Shown: positions 26,918-36,738 of the stretch, piece after piece | Position numbering within the stretch: position 1 is the first letter of the stretch | How the letters are laid out: every line of letters starts with the position of its first letter | Assembly: GCF_002906165.1 (NCBI RefSeq) | Contig: NZ_PPCN01000001.1 | Coordinates: 1,302,001 to 1,366,000 of the forward strand | DNA: 64,000 bases | DNA from: Roseibium marinum | GTDB lineage: Bacteria; Pseudomonadota; Alphaproteobacteria; Rhizobiales; Stappiaceae | Direction: 5' to 3' | The notes under the pieces: generated by a model | What the model was told of the DNA's origin: nothing | Databases searched by the model: none | Seen by the model: only the letters and a program-made list of their open reading frames with translations | Program-made: the position numbers and the translations under genes

Positions 26918-28153
26918 TCATTCCGCCGCCTGCTGCGCCAGTCTCGCCACCGGTTTCTCCTCGATCGGCCAGTGGACGATAGCCGCGAAGATGCCCAGAA
27001 CGATGCCCAGCCACCAGATGCCGTCATAGGATCCGGTTTCGTCATAGAGCTTGCCGCCCAGCCAGACGCCGAGGAAGGCGCCGATCTGGTGGGACAGGAA
27101 GACGAAGCCGAACAGGGTCGCCATGTAGCGCGGGCCGAACATGACCGCGACCAGCCCGGTCGTCGGCGGCACGGTGGACAGCCACAAGAGCCCCATGACA
27201 CCGGCGAAGACCAGCACGGAGAATGGGGAAACCGGCAGCATGATGAAGGCGAAAATCGCGATTGCCCGGCTGAGATAGATCGCCGACAGGAGCAGCGGTT
27301 TGGAGTAGCGGCCACCGATATATCCGGAAATCAGCGACCCGGCGACATTGCACAGGCCGATAAGGGCGATTGCCGTCGCGCCCCAGGACGGGTCAAGACC
27401 GAGGTCCGCGATATAGGGCGGCAGGTGAACCGTGATGAAGGCGACGTGAAAGCCGCAGACGAAGAAGCCGAAGGTGAGCAGAATGAAGCCGCGGGTGCCG
27501 AAGGCTTCCGCCATGGCCGATGTCAGTTTCTGCTCGTGCGCGGGATTGCTTTCCTTGGGCAGCTCCGACTTGCCCCTGAGCGCAATGGCGAGAAAGGGAA
27601 TGAGCGCGACAAGCCCGGTAAAGACGATCAGCGTGTCCTGCCAGCCGATATTTGCTATCAGCGCTCCGCCCAGCGGGGCGAACAGAAACTGGCCGAGAGA
27701 CCCGGACGCCGTGCCGATACCGAAAGCAAGCGACCTTTGCGCGGGCGTCACGGCGCGCCCGAAAGCGGCAAGAACCAGCGAAAAGGACGAAAAGGCGATT
27801 CCAAGCCCGACGAGCACACCCGCGGACACATGCAGGGCCACGGCGCTTTGGGCGTCGATCATCAGGATGAGGCCGGTGGCATAAAGGACTGTGCCGAGTG
27901 TCATCGTCTTCCAGGTGCCGAAACGGTCCGACATCATTCCGGCGATCGGCTGGCCGATGCCCCAAAGCAGGTTCTGAAGGGCGATCGAGAGGGCGAACAA
28001 CTCGCGGCTCCAGTCCCGGGCCTCGGTCATGGGTTGGAAAAACAGGCCCATCGCGGACCGGGGACCGAAGGAAATCAAGGCGATCAGACAACCGCAGCCG
28101 ATAACGAGCGGGATGTTCGGGCCCGTGCGCCCGGGTGTTTCTGCGGCGGTCAT
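26918..28153 (-). CDS. MFS transporter (OFA/oxalate-formate-like)
   Basis: 411 residues, 12 hydrophobic spans. IALISFGPRSAMGLFFQPMTEARDWSRELFALSIALQNLLWGIGQPIAGMMSDRFG covers the first two spans and the MFS loop 2-3 motif (DRFG). GMMSDRFGTWK is the intracellular signature and GYIGGRYSKPLLL its counterpart in the second half. This pattern is typical of OFA-type and monocarboxylate-like MFS carriers. Substrate unknown. The upstream region holds an inverted repeat, TTGAT-N6-ATCAA, 68 bp before the start codon. Confidence 0.88.
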   Translation of the reverse strand: MTAAETPGRTGPNIPLVIGCGCLIALISFGPRSAMGLFFQPMTEARDWSRELFALSIALQNLLWGIGQPIAGMMSDRFGTWKTMTLGTVLYATGLILMIDAQSAVALHVSAGVLVGLGIAFSSFSLVLAAFGRAVTPAQRSLAFGIGTASGSLGQFLFAPLGGALIANIGWQDTLIVFTGLVALIPFLAIALRGKSELPKESNPAHEQKLTSAMAEAFGTRGFILLTFGFFVCGFHVAFITVHLPPYIADLGLDPSWGATAIALIGLCNVAGSLISGYIGGRYSKPLLLSAIYLSRAIAIFAFIMLPVSPFSVLVFAGVMGLLWLSTVPPTTGLVAVMFGPRYMATLFGFVFLSHQIGAFLGVWLGGKLYDETGSYDGIWWLGIVLGIFAAIVHWPIEEKPVARLAQQAAE

Positions 28154-28220
28154 CGAAGATCTCCCATCGTGAATTTACGATAAGATACGCGGGCTACGAA
28201 GTTTCACCAAACGCGTATTT

Positions 28221-28236
28221 TTGATCGATGTATCAA
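28221..28236. promoter_or_regulatory. TTGAT-N6-ATCAA palindrome upstream of the MFS gene
   Basis: TTGATCGATGTATCAA is a perfect 5-bp-arm inverted repeat 68 bp before the minus-strand MFS start. The spacer is 6, not the 4 of an FNR box, so it is more likely a site for another dimeric regulator. Weak evidence. Confidence 0.3.
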
Positions 28237-28457
28237 CATTGGGAATGAATGATATGGTGGCGTCAGCTAAGAGCGCATACGATTGCCTGACCAGGGAGGG
28301 GCAGATGAATGCATGTTAAGTTTATGGAAAATATAATGAAAATAAATTGCACTCAGAATTGTCAGGAAAGTGATGGATTTTTAACCGCGCGCCCATTATA
28401 TAAGCTCTGAAAGAGCAAAAGGGTGTGGGCCGATGTGCCCGTTTTCTTTTGCATCTG

Positions 28458-28479
28458 ATATGCTCAATATGAGTATAAT
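28458..28479 (+). promoter_or_regulatory. Candidate NadQ operator overlapping the nadA promoter
   Basis: ATATGCTCA-ATA-TGAGTATAAT is an inverted repeat (TATGCTCA against TGAGTATA) whose right arm overlaps a perfect TATAAT hexamer at 28474-28479, 55 bp before the nadA ATG. A repressor bound here would cover the -10 element. A NadQ-type regulator gene is present at 34489-35472, which makes NadQ the obvious candidate. The motif assignment is inference. Confidence 0.55.
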
Positions 28480-28534
28480 AACGGCGCGGGCAACCGGACC
28501 CTGGTTCCGGCCCGCAAACAAGAGGGAGGTCGTC

Positions 28535-29641
28535 ATGACCATTGCCCAGACATCCGCACCCGTCGGCGCACCTGTTGACGCACTCGTCGGAGCACCGATC
28601 GCAAGCGGACTGACCGCCCTGGACCGGTTCGGCAGACTGGACCGTCCGGACCTGCGCTATACACCCGAAGTTGCGGAAGCAACCGCGCCGATCTATCAAA
28701 AAGTCAAGCACATCATCCCGGCGATCGAATGGCCGGCGCTGGCGCCCACGATCCATGCGATCAATGCGCTGAAGAAACAACGCAACGCTGTCATTCTGGC
28801 GCATAACTACATGACGCCGGACATCTATCACGGCGTGGCCGATATCGTCGGCGACAGCCTGCAGCTCGCCATCGAGGCGACGCGGACGGACGCCGACGTG
28901 ATCGTCCAGTGCGGCGTGCATTTCATGGCGGAAACCTCCAAGATCCTCAGCCCGGACAAGACGGTGCTCATTCCGGACATGCGGGCAGGCTGCTCGCTGG
29001 CCGAATCCATCACCGGCGCCGATGTTCGTGCCCTGCGCGAGCGTAATCCCGGTGTGCCGATCATCACCTATGTCAACACCTCCGCCGAGGTGAAGGCGGA
29101 ATGCGACATCTGCTGCACGTCGTCCAACGCCTTGCAGGTGGTGGAAAGCTTCGGGGTCGACAGGGTGTTCCTTGTTCCGGACAAATACCTGGCCGCCAAT
29201 ATCGGCAACAAGACCGATGTGGAGGTGCTGGTCTGGGACGGCGCCTGCGAGGTGCATGAGCGCTTTACGGCGAAGGAACTGCGAGACTATCGCAGCATCG
29301 AACCGGGTGTGAAGATCATCGCCCATCCCGAATGCCCGCCGGACGTTGTGGCGGAAGCCGACTTTGCCGGTTCCACGGCGCATATGATCGACTGGGTGAA
29401 GACCCGCAAGCCTGAAAAGGTGATGATGGTCACCGAATGCTCCATGGCCGACAACATCGCCAGCGAAACGCCGGGCGTCGATTATATCCGGCCGTGCAAT
29501 CTGTGCCCGCACATGAAGCGGATCACGCTGGACAAGATCCTCGACGCTCTGGTCGAGATGAAAGAGGAAGTTGTCGTCGATCCCGTTGTGGCCGGCAGGG
29601 CCCGCACCGCGGTTGAGCGGATGATCAACTTGAAAATCTGA
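28535..29641 (+). CDS. nadA: Quinolinate synthase A
   Basis: 368 residues from the ATG at 28535 (GAGGGAGG upstream). [28 protein letters not shown] near residue 85 starts the first of three related domains. Cysteines of the 4Fe-4S cluster are in [20 protein letters not shown] and [11 protein letters not shown]. It condenses iminoaspartate with dihydroxyacetone phosphate to quinolinate, the second step of NAD synthesis. It is the first gene of nadA-nadB-nadC, probably repressed through the palindrome at its promoter. Confidence 0.97.
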   Translation: MTIAQTSAPVGAPVDALVGAPIASGLTALDRFGRLDRPDLRYTPEVAEATAPIYQKVKHIIPAIEWPALAPTIHAINALKKQRNAVILAHNYMTPDIYHGVADIVGDSLQLAIEATRTDADVIVQCGVHFMAETSKILSPDKTVLIPDMRAGCSLAESITGADVRALRERNPGVPIITYVNTSAEVKAECDICCTSSNALQVVESFGVDRVFLVPDKYLAANIGNKTDVEVLVWDGACEVHERFTAKELRDYRSIEPGVKIIAHPECPPDVVAEADFAGSTAHMIDWVKTRKPEKVMMVTECSMADNIASETPGVDYIRPCNLCPHMKRITLDKILDALVEMKEEVVVDPVVAGRARTAVERMINLKI

Positions 29642-29743
29642 CCGGCTTCGGTCTAAGTGATCTCTTCCGGGCCGGGCATCCGCCTGGCCCGGAAGCCCTT
29701 CGGGCAAAGCTTTACGCTCCAGTCTTTTTCCAGGAAGTATCCC

Positions 29744-31345
29744 ATGGCCGTCTCGCAAGAGGATTTCGCACCTGCCCATCTGGGCAAGGATGTGGATGAC
29801 GTTGTCATACTGGGAGGCGGTCTCGCCGGCCTGTTCTGCGCACTGAAACTCAGCCCGCGTCCGGTCACGGTGATCACCAACGCGCCGATCGGCGAGGGCG
29901 CGTCGTCCGCCTGGGCCCAGGGCGGAATTGCCGCCGCGATTTCAGAACAGGATTCGGTCGAAAAACACCGGGACGACACGCTCGCGGCCGGCTGCGGCAT
30001 CTGTGAGGAAAAGATCGTCGAGCAGATGACCCGCGAGGGCAGCGCCAGGGTGCATGATCTTCTGTCCTATGGGGTCCCGTTCGACCAGGATCTCGAGGGC
30101 CGGCTGAAATTCTCCCGCGAGGCGGCCCACTCCCAGAGCCGCGTCGTGCGCGTGCGCGGCGACATGGCCGGCAGGGCCATCATGGACGCGCTTATCGCCG
30201 CTGTCCGCAGAGCGCCATCCATCCGTGTTCTGGAAGGCTATATCGGCGAAAGTTTCCTTGGTGAGGGCCGCTATGTCACCGGCGTCCTGGCCCGCAAGCG
30301 CGGCGGTATCGAGCGCCTGGTCTTTCCGGCAAAAGCCGTTGTCCTGGCCTCCGGCGGCATCGGCCACCTTTTTGGACTGACGACCAATCCGCACGAGGCG
30401 AACGGCCACGGCCTTGCCATGGCGGCCCGCGCGGGAGCGGTGATCGCCGACGCCGAATTCGTTCAGTTTCATCCCACGGCACTGGATGTCGGCAAGGACC
30501 CGGCCCCCCTCGCCACCGAAGCTTTGCGCGGTGAAGGCGCGACGCTGGTCAACAAGGCCGGCGAACGGTTCATGCAAGGCGTGCATCCGGACCTGGAACT
30601 TGCCCCGCGCGACATCGTCGCCCGCGCGATCCATAACGAAATCGCCGAAGGCCGGGGTGCGTTCCTGGATTGCCGGGAGGCCATCGGCGGGAAGTTCAAG
30701 GACGATTTCCCGACGGTCTTTGCCGCGGCCAACGCAGCCGGCATCGACCCTTCCAGGGAGCTGCTTCCGGTCGCGCCCGCCGAGCATTATCACATGGGCG
30801 GCGTCCTGACCGACGCCAATGGCCGCACGTCTCTGGACGGCCTCTGGGCGGCCGGAGAAGTGGCCTCCACCGGTGCGCATGGAGCCAACCGGCTGGCCTC
30901 CAATTCGCTGCTGGAAGCCGTTGTGTTCGCGGCGCGTATCGCCGAAGACATCCAGGGCCTCATGCCCACGCCGCGCAGTGCCTTCTGGAACGAGATGGAC
31001 GAAGAGCCGAGCCTGCCGAGCCGGCGCAATTCCGAAGAGCGCGAGGCAATCACGACCTTGCGCACCACCCTGGCCAGAAATGTCGGGGTTCTGCGGGATG
31101 CGGAAGGTCTGAAAACCGCCCTGGCCGATATTTCGAAGGCGGAAAGGATCTGCGTCCGCCAGTCCATCAAGAACATGATGGTGACCGGTAAGATCATCAC
31201 GGCCGCCGCCCTCAAGCGCCAGGAAAGCCGCGGCGGACATTTCCGCAAGGATTTTCCGGCGGAAGATCCGGCTCAGGCCAGACGTTCCTACACCACGCTG
31301 AAAGAGGTCGAGGCGCTCACCGCCGAAGCTCTGGAAACCGCTTGA
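29744..31345 (+). CDS. nadB: L-aspartate oxidase
   Basis: 533 residues from the ATG at 29744 (AGGAAG upstream). [17 protein letters not shown] is the FAD-binding motif and [13 protein letters not shown] the conserved succinate-dehydrogenase-like segment. Active-site segments [29 protein letters not shown] and [44 protein letters not shown] are all present. It oxidises aspartate to iminoaspartate, which NadA uses. The gap to nadA is 102 bp and to nadC 13 bp, consistent with one operon. Confidence 0.96.
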   Translation: MAVSQEDFAPAHLGKDVDDVVILGGGLAGLFCALKLSPRPVTVITNAPIGEGASSAWAQGGIAAAISEQDSVEKHRDDTLAAGCGICEEKIVEQMTREGSARVHDLLSYGVPFDQDLEGRLKFSREAAHSQSRVVRVRGDMAGRAIMDALIAAVRRAPSIRVLEGYIGESFLGEGRYVTGVLARKRGGIERLVFPAKAVVLASGGIGHLFGLTTNPHEANGHGLAMAARAGAVIADAEFVQFHPTALDVGKDPAPLATEALRGEGATLVNKAGERFMQGVHPDLELAPRDIVARAIHNEIAEGRGAFLDCREAIGGKFKDDFPTVFAAANAAGIDPSRELLPVAPAEHYHMGGVLTDANGRTSLDGLWAAGEVASTGAHGANRLASNSLLEAVVFAARIAEDIQGLMPTPRSAFWNEMDEEPSLPSRRNSEEREAITTLRTTLARNVGVLRDAEGLKTALADISKAERICVRQSIKNMMVTGKIITAAALKRQESRGGHFRKDFPAEDPAQARRSYTTLKEVEALTAEALETA

Positions 31346-31358
31346 GCGGAGAGGCGCC

Positions 31359-32222
31359 ATGACCCGCAAAAACCTGCCGCATCTGCCGCAATTGATGATC
31401 GATGACGCGGTCAAGGCCGCCCTGTTCGAGGACTGGGGCCGCGCAGGAGACGTAACCAGCCAGGCAACGCTGCCTTCCAGCGCCCGGGCGACGGCTCTCA
31501 TCGCCGCCCGCAAGCCGGGTGTTCTGGCCGGGATCGGATTTGCCGAAAGCGCTTTCCGGCAAACGGATTCGGCCTTGCGTTTCGAACCGGTCAGGCAGGA
31601 TGGCGACCGGCTCGCCGCCAAAGACGTGGTCGCCCGCATCGAAGGTCCGGCGCGGGCCCTGCTGTCGGCCGAACGCGTCGCGCTGAATTACCTCGGCCAT
31701 CTGTCGGGTATCGCGACGGCGACGTCCCGCTTTGCCGACCTGATCGCGCATACGAAGGCCGATATCGTCTGCACCCGCAAGACGACACCCGGATTGCGGG
31801 CGTTCGAAAAATACGCTGTCAGATGCGGCGGCGGCATCAATCACCGCTTCGGGCTGGATGACGCCATCCTGATAAAGGACAATCACATCGCTGTGGCCGG
31901 CGGTGTCGCAAAGGCTGTCGAAGCCGCGAAGGCTTTCGCCGGGCACCTTGTGAAAATCGAGGTGGAAGTCGATACGCTGGAGCAGCTCCAGGAGGCGTTG
32001 ACGGCCGGTCCCGATGTGGTCATGCTCGACAACATGCCACCCGAAATCCTCAAGAAGGCCGTGCAAATCGCGGGCGGAAGAGTGCTTCTGGAAGCGTCCG
32101 GCGGTATCGAGCTCGATACGGTCAAGGCCGTCGCCGAAGCCGGAGTGGACCTGATTTCCTCAGGCTGGATCACTCATTCGGCTCCGGTTCTGGATCTCGG
32201 GCTGGATATCGAGATTTCCTGA
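31359..32222 (+). CDS. nadC: Nicotinate-nucleotide pyrophosphorylase (carboxylating)
   Basis: 287 residues. [19 protein letters not shown] near the N-terminus, [61 protein letters not shown] and [33 protein letters not shown] are the standard NadC blocks, with the quinolinate and PRPP binding Arg and Lys residues in the second half. It converts quinolinate to nicotinate mononucleotide. Last gene of nadABC; its stop codon abuts the stop of the convergent hupE-like gene. Confidence 0.97.
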   Translation: MTRKNLPHLPQLMIDDAVKAALFEDWGRAGDVTSQATLPSSARATALIAARKPGVLAGIGFAESAFRQTDSALRFEPVRQDGDRLAAKDVVARIEGPARALLSAERVALNYLGHLSGIATATSRFADLIAHTKADIVCTRKTTPGLRAFEKYAVRCGGGINHRFGLDDAILIKDNHIAVAGGVAKAVEAAKAFAGHLVKIEVEVDTLEQLQEALTAGPDVVMLDNMPPEILKKAVQIAGGRVLLEASGGIELDTVKAVAEAGVDLISSGWITHSAPVLDLGLDIEIS

Positions 32223-32816
32223 TCAGCCTGCTGTCAGGTAAAGTCCACCCAGAGCCGTCAAGGCGCCGAGGCTGCGGATGATGCGCGTGGCCCAGGCCGG
32301 GTCATTGCGGGTGGCGATATTCGCCCCGTAGCCGATCAGCAGGCCCGCTGCATGGAGCAGGGCCGTGGCGAGAACGAAACCGGCGGCATAGCCGATCGCA
32401 CCGGCCGATCCCATCTCACCGCCGTGGGCGTGACCATGGCAGAGACCGAATACCGCGACCAGGGCAGCCGATGCTCCGAGCGGCAGGCGCAGGGCCAGCG
32501 CGACCGCCACGCCGAGCACGATCACGGACGCCAGGATGAGCGGCTCCACATAGGGCAGCGGGAGACCGGCAACCGATAGCGCGAAGCCGGCGATCATGGC
32601 GCCGACAAAAGTAGTTGGCAGAGTCCAGATCGCGCGGCCGCCCAGCAGGGCCGCCCAGAGACCAACGGCGATCATTGCCAGAACATGGTCCGTGCCGAAA
32701 ACCGGGTGGCTGAACCCGGCGGCGAAAGAACCGTGTTCGGACGGATCCAGATGCGCCAGGGCCGGGGACGCGGCGAAAAGGCTGATGGCGGCTGCGAGGG
32801 CCATGCGGAATATCAT
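32223..32816 (-). CDS. HupE/UreJ family metal-permease-like membrane protein
   Basis: 197 residues with an N-terminal signal-like span ending ALAHLDPSEHG and about six further spans. The HupE motif HPVFGTDHVLAMIAVGLWAA (HxxxxxDH) is exact and a second His cluster, GLCHGHAHGGEMG, lies in the middle. Family members import nickel, or sometimes cobalt, across the inner membrane. No hydrogenase or urease genes are in the window. It is convergent with nadC with no spacing. Confidence 0.88.
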   Translation of the reverse strand: MIFRMALAAAISLFAASPALAHLDPSEHGSFAAGFSHPVFGTDHVLAMIAVGLWAALLGGRAIWTLPTTFVGAMIAGFALSVAGLPLPYVEPLILASVIVLGVAVALALRLPLGASAALVAVFGLCHGHAHGGEMGSAGAIGYAAGFVLATALLHAAGLLIGYGANIATRNDPAWATRIIRSLGALTALGGLYLTAG

Positions 32817-33003
32817 GAAACGATCCTTCGATTGGTCACTCCGGCGCCCCGGGATGGGTCGCGCCGTTCATGCGTTTCTTTGAAACACGTCCGCACCATG
32901 CCCGATTCCGGGCATCGTGTGAATTATGTCAATGTTCCATGTCCTTATGGATAAGGGAAAACGGCTGTTCTGCCGCGCTCTAAGGCGCTTTAGGGGCCGT
33001 ATC

Positions 33004-34254
33004 CTAGTTCCAGCCGCCGGCAAAGGTCTTGTAGAAGATATGCTCGCCGACCTGACCGCGTTTGGCCATGGATTTGGCCCAGCGTGGATTCACATAGGTC
33101 GCATGATAATGGGTCGAGGCATCGACCATCTTCAGATACTGCTTGCCGTCCAGGACTTCTCTTGACAGGCGCTGCGCGGTTTTCCATGCGATGGGGCTGG
33201 AAATCCGGTCCTTGATGCCGTCGCAGGCGAAGGAGAACTGGCAGCGGTTGCGCTTGTGCCGGTTCTGATAGACGACACCGCAGATGGTGTCCGGATAGGA
33301 CGGGTTCTTGACCCGGTTCAGGACCACCTGGGCAACGGCGACCTGGCCTTCTTCGCTTTCGCCGCGGGCTTCGAAATAGATGGCTTCCGCGAGGCAGCGC
33401 TGTTCCTTCTTCTCGCCGACGGACAGGGGCAGAGGCTTTTGCGCCCACCAATGCGGATTTTCCGGATCTTCCGGCGGCGGCAGGTCCTGTTCGTATTTGG
33501 CCGAGCCGAACAACGCGTTGAACGGCTCTTTCGTTTCCCGCACGCTTTCGGGGGCATAGGCGGAAACTAGCGAGAAACTGGCGGCGGCGGCGTTGCGCGC
33601 CATCATCACCTTCTGCAGGTCAAGCGGACCGTCTTCAAGCAGGCCGTCCTTCTTGGCCTTCGCCAGAAGCGAATCCGTTTCCCTTGAATTGAGCGGCTGC
33701 GCCTTCACGAAGGAGACGCGGGGAAAGCCTTCGTGCTTTTTCCCGGTCGAGATCATGCTCGACATGGCATAGACATTACCGGAGGCCATTTCGACCGTCC
33801 GCCAGTCGGGCGCCACGGAAATCAGCCGGTTGCCCTTGGTGGATTTATTGGTGGCGATCTTGTCCGGAAGTTCCGTCGAACGCACGCTGTCGGCCACATC
33901 CTGCAGACCGTAGAGAGGTCTGGCCTCAAATCCCCTGTCGGCGGATGTCAGGGTCAGAACCGGCGTACTGGCCAGGCTCGGTGGCGGCGTTGCCCCCAGC
34001 GCCAGCTGCGGGGTGAGCTTCGAGGTGAAATTCGCCGGTTCAAGCGCCATCATCCAGCGCGGCGTTTCGTTGTCGCGCGCATTGATGAGGGCGAATATGT
34101 CCTGCTGACCGACGCTGCCGGCAAGGCCCAGATAGACCAGGGGACAGGCAACAAGTACGCGTTTGAGCCGGCGCATACGCGCTCGGACCGGGCCGTATTC
34201 TTGTGTCACTTTATGAGAAAACCGCTCTTTGTTGCGGGATTTAAGGCCAGACAT
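33004..34254 (-). CDS. SleB-type cell wall hydrolase
   Basis: 416 residues. A membrane-anchor-like segment (LKRVLVACPLVYLGLAGSV) is near residue 30. A long variable linker follows, and the C-terminal 130 residues are the SleB domain: CLAEAIYFEARGESEEGQVAVAQVVLNRVKNPSYPDTICGVVYQN and ASTHYHATYVNPRWAKSM. The Glu of EARGESEEGQ is the likely catalytic residue of this lytic transglycosylase-like fold. Non-sporulating bacteria use it for peptidoglycan remodelling. The ATG at 34254 has GGAG upstream. Confidence 0.88.
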   Translation of the reverse strand: MSGLKSRNKERFSHKVTQEYGPVRARMRRLKRVLVACPLVYLGLAGSVGQQDIFALINARDNETPRWMMALEPANFTSKLTPQLALGATPPPSLASTPVLTLTSADRGFEARPLYGLQDVADSVRSTELPDKIATNKSTKGNRLISVAPDWRTVEMASGNVYAMSSMISTGKKHEGFPRVSFVKAQPLNSRETDSLLAKAKKDGLLEDGPLDLQKVMMARNAAAASFSLVSAYAPESVRETKEPFNALFGSAKYEQDLPPPEDPENPHWWAQKPLPLSVGEKKEQRCLAEAIYFEARGESEEGQVAVAQVVLNRVKNPSYPDTICGVVYQNRHKRNRCQFSFACDGIKDRISSPIAWKTAQRLSREVLDGKQYLKMVDASTHYHATYVNPRWAKSMAKRGQVGEHIFYKTFAGGWN

Positions 34255-34424
34255 ACGCAGCCAACTCCAACTCGGTACCTATCATCCCCAAACGCCGGAT
34301 GATCCGTGCCAACGCCGCGTTAACGGCAACACTGAAATTGAAGATGTCCGCTTAACCTTGAAAGAGCGTTAATGAGCGAAGAATTCGCGGAATTTCGTGG
34401 AAGTTTTCGCGAAAGTCGGGAAAT

Positions 34425-34457
34425 TATGGTTAATAACCTTAAGTACTTATAACCATA
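34425..34457. repeat. Inverted repeat in the SleB promoter region
   Basis: TATGGTTA (34425-34432) and TAACCATA (34450-34457) are perfect 8-bp arms around AATAACCTTAAGTACTTA. It lies between the 3' end of nadQ and the divergent-facing start of the hydrolase gene, about 170 bp upstream of the latter. It could be an operator or a weak nadQ terminator. Confidence 0.35.
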
Positions 34458-34488
34458 CAGCAGCAGAATACGGACCGGAATGGGGCAG

Positions 34489-35472
34489 TCAGCGTCCGCC
34501 GACCCGCAAGCCCGGAGCAGGGCGTTCGCTCATCAGCTGGTGGCGGAACCGGAACAGCGCCGCCGGCCGGCCTCCGGTCGCCGTGGACGTCGCCCCCGTC
34601 GGTTCCACGAGATCGGCATTTTCCACCAGGCGGCGGAAATTCTGCTTGTGCAGGTGCCGTCCGGATATGGCCTCGACGGAATTCTGCAGCGCCGTCAGCG
34701 TGAAGGTTTCCGGCATCAGTTCGAAGATCACCGGCCGGTATTTCAGCTTGCCGCGCAGCCGGGAAATCGCGGTTGCCAGCACCCTGCGGTGGTCGAAGCG
34801 CATCGCCGGGCCAAGAAACGGCAGTGTCTCACGCGCCAGGGCCGCCGGCCGACCGTCCCGCCGGGCCTCGAGAACAAGCCCTGCTTCATAAAGAAGTTCA
34901 TAGCGCTCCAGCGCGCGCTCCTCGTCCCAGCTTGTGCTGCCGGTCCCGAAAGCGAGCCGGATGCGCTCGCTGCGGCTGAGAGGTTTAGGCGCTTCACCGG
35001 CGCCTGGCGGATCGTGCGCCCAGCTGTCGAGGGCTGGCAGGATTTCCCTGTCCAGCAGAGCCGGCCTACCGGTGCGCCAGTCTTCCCAGGGAAAATAGTC
35101 ATACCAGGAGCGCCAGGCGGAATTGTGCCGGGCGAGCATGCTTTCCGAGCCCGGTGTTTGCCGCGTCAGCGCCAGATAGCCGACCGACACCACATGCGGT
35201 CCCTCGTCGCCGGACACCCTGTGGCGGCCGCGATCGCCGAATGTATAAAGCTGTTCCACATAGCCCAGTCGCAGCGCCGTCTGGTTTTCCACCCAGGAGC
35301 GCAGGCCGATCTCGAAGGTTCTGTGATGGATGGGATCGAAAGGGCCGAAGGGCAGGCTGTCGAGAGCACGGTCGTCCGCATCGTTCACATGGACGATTTG
35401 CGGCATGCCGCCGGCCACGGAAACGATGACGGCGTTCAGTCCGATCTCAATACTGGCTTGCCGATGCGGCAT
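34489..35472 (-). CDS. nadQ: Nudix-domain NAD biosynthesis regulator (NadQ/NrtR family)
   Basis: 327 residues from the ATG at 35472, preceded by GGGAGAG. The N-terminal half is a Nudix fold (IEIGLNAVIVSVAGG) but the Nudix box is degenerate: where GX5EX7REUXEEXGU should stand the frame reads EIGLRSWVENQTALRLG. It ends in YVEQLYTFGDRGR, a hallmark of NrtR-like regulators. The C-terminal part (FELMPETFTLTALQNSVEAISGRHLHKQNFRRLVE) is a winged helix. It is thus likely a ligand-sensing repressor of NAD synthesis rather than an enzyme; the probable target is nadABC. The NadQ name rests on alphaproteobacterial context. Confidence 0.85.
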   Translation of the reverse strand: MPHRQASIEIGLNAVIVSVAGGMPQIVHVNDADDRALDSLPFGPFDPIHHRTFEIGLRSWVENQTALRLGYVEQLYTFGDRGRHRVSGDEGPHVVSVGYLALTRQTPGSESMLARHNSAWRSWYDYFPWEDWRTGRPALLDREILPALDSWAHDPPGAGEAPKPLSRSERIRLAFGTGSTSWDEERALERYELLYEAGLVLEARRDGRPAALARETLPFLGPAMRFDHRRVLATAISRLRGKLKYRPVIFELMPETFTLTALQNSVEAISGRHLHKQNFRRLVENADLVEPTGATSTATGGRPAALFRFRHQLMSERPAPGLRVGGR

Positions 35473-35491
35473 GGTCTCTCCCGGTTCCCCG

Positions 35492-35998
35492 TCAATCGAG
35501 CGGCATCTCGAACGGCACGCCTTCATAGGCATTTGCGCCACGGCCGATGCCGCGCACCGCGTCGATCATACGGCCGTCGCGTGCCAGAAGCCTGTCCCCC
35601 ATTGCGACAATACGCGCATTGGGGGTCGCCGAGGGAGACCTATTGCGCAACAGGGCGGCCAGACGGTGCTCGTTTGCATCCGGGTTGAGCGCACAAGCGG
35701 CGACATAGGCTCCGGCCGTCGACCGGCTGATGCCGGCCCAGCAGTGAATCACGAGAGGAGCGCGCCTGTCCCAGGCTCGGATGAAGGCAACGAAGTCGCT
35801 GATCTGCTGCTCGCTGGCCGGGATCAGTCCGTCAATCGGAGTGACAATGTCGTTGAACGCCAGAAACAGGTGCCTGTCCGGCGCAATTCCTGCCGGTGTC
35901 GGTACGTGCATCTCGGCATTGATCAGGGTGACAAGTGATCTTGCACCGGTCGCCGCGATTGTTTCGGGCAATTTGGACAGGGAGCAAACATGCAGCAT
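35492..35998 (-). CDS. Tyrosine/dual-specificity protein phosphatase family protein
   Basis: 168 residues. PLVIHCWAGISRSTAGAYVAAC contains the HCxxGxxRS P-loop with the nucleophilic cysteine, and FNDIVTPIDG supplies the general-acid Asp candidate upstream. Short stand-alone members occur in rhizobial and related genomes next to nadQ, as here (19-bp gap). The substrate is unknown. The N-terminus MLHVCSLSKLPETI is typical of the family. Probably co-transcribed with nadQ. Confidence 0.85.
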   Translation of the reverse strand: MLHVCSLSKLPETIAATGARSLVTLINAEMHVPTPAGIAPDRHLFLAFNDIVTPIDGLIPASEQQISDFVAFIRAWDRRAPLVIHCWAGISRSTAGAYVAACALNPDANEHRLAALLRNRSPSATPNARIVAMGDRLLARDGRMIDAVRGIGRGANAYEGVPFEMPLD

Positions 35999-36053
35999 TG
36001 AACAACCAGGTTAATCGTCTCTACGAGTAAACTAGGGTCATTCGCCGTGAAGG

Positions 36054-36716
36054 TCACCCGCTTGTGCGCGCGCTTTTGCGTTTGTTCCCAGCTTCGCGCA
36101 GCGCCTCGATCTCCTCGAAGCGCTTCATGAACTTCTGCTGCGCTCTGGCAACGGGCAAAGGTTCCAGCCCGAAATGGAGCTTGCCCTCACTGTTGAGTGG
36201 AAAGCCGCGCGGCTTGCCGAAAATCTTCGCCGCTTCCTTTTCCTCAAAACCGGCAAGTTCCACGGCTTCGAAATACGCACAGATGATGTCGGCCCGTTTC
36301 GCCAGTTTCTTCACGGCCTGCGGAATTTCCGCGGGCAGGCCGTAGCGCAGGTGGATCGCGGCCTGCAGACGCGCCTCCACACCCTTGTAGGCTTCGCCGA
36401 TAACCGCCTTGAACGGCGAGATCATGTCGCCGATCACATATTCCGGCGCGTCGTGCAGCAGCACGGCCTGGCGCCAGTGCGGCGGCAGGTCCGGCTTCAG
36501 CATCAAGGCGATGTCTTCCACGATCAGCGAATGCTCGGCAACGGAAAAGGCATGATTGCCGTAGGTCTGGCCGTTCCAGCGCGCCACCCGCGCCAGGCCG
36601 TGGGCGATGTCGGAAATCTCGACGTCGAGCGGCGACGGATCCAGCAGATTGAGGCGCCTGCCGGACAGCATGCGCTGCCATGCGCGGGGTGGCTGGTCGG
36701 AAGGGGCGGAGGGCAT
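36054..36716 (-). CDS. HD-domain phosphohydrolase (YfbR/5'-nucleotidase-like)
   Basis: 220 residues from the ATG at 36716 (GAGG upstream). NHAFSVAEHSLIVEDIALML and QAVLLHDAPEYVIGDMISPFKAVIG provide the H...HD...D metal-binding set of HD hydrolases. The basic C-terminus (GNKRKSARTSG) is species-specific. Family members act as dNMP 5'-nucleotidases or on related nucleotides; substrate not determinable here. The gap to ygfZ is 22 bp, so they probably share a transcript. Confidence 0.85.
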   Translation of the reverse strand: MPSAPSDQPPRAWQRMLSGRRLNLLDPSPLDVEISDIAHGLARVARWNGQTYGNHAFSVAEHSLIVEDIALMLKPDLPPHWRQAVLLHDAPEYVIGDMISPFKAVIGEAYKGVEARLQAAIHLRYGLPAEIPQAVKKLAKRADIICAYFEAVELAGFEEKEAAKIFGKPRGFPLNSEGKLHFGLEPLPVARAQQKFMKRFEEIEALREAGNKRKSARTSG

Positions 36717-36738
36717 CGGTCCTCGTTTTTCGCGCGGT

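Noticed and set aside
28221..28236. TTGAT-N6-ATCAA as an FNR box before the MFS gene
   Set aside because: Spacer is 6, not 4; recorded only as a generic palindrome.
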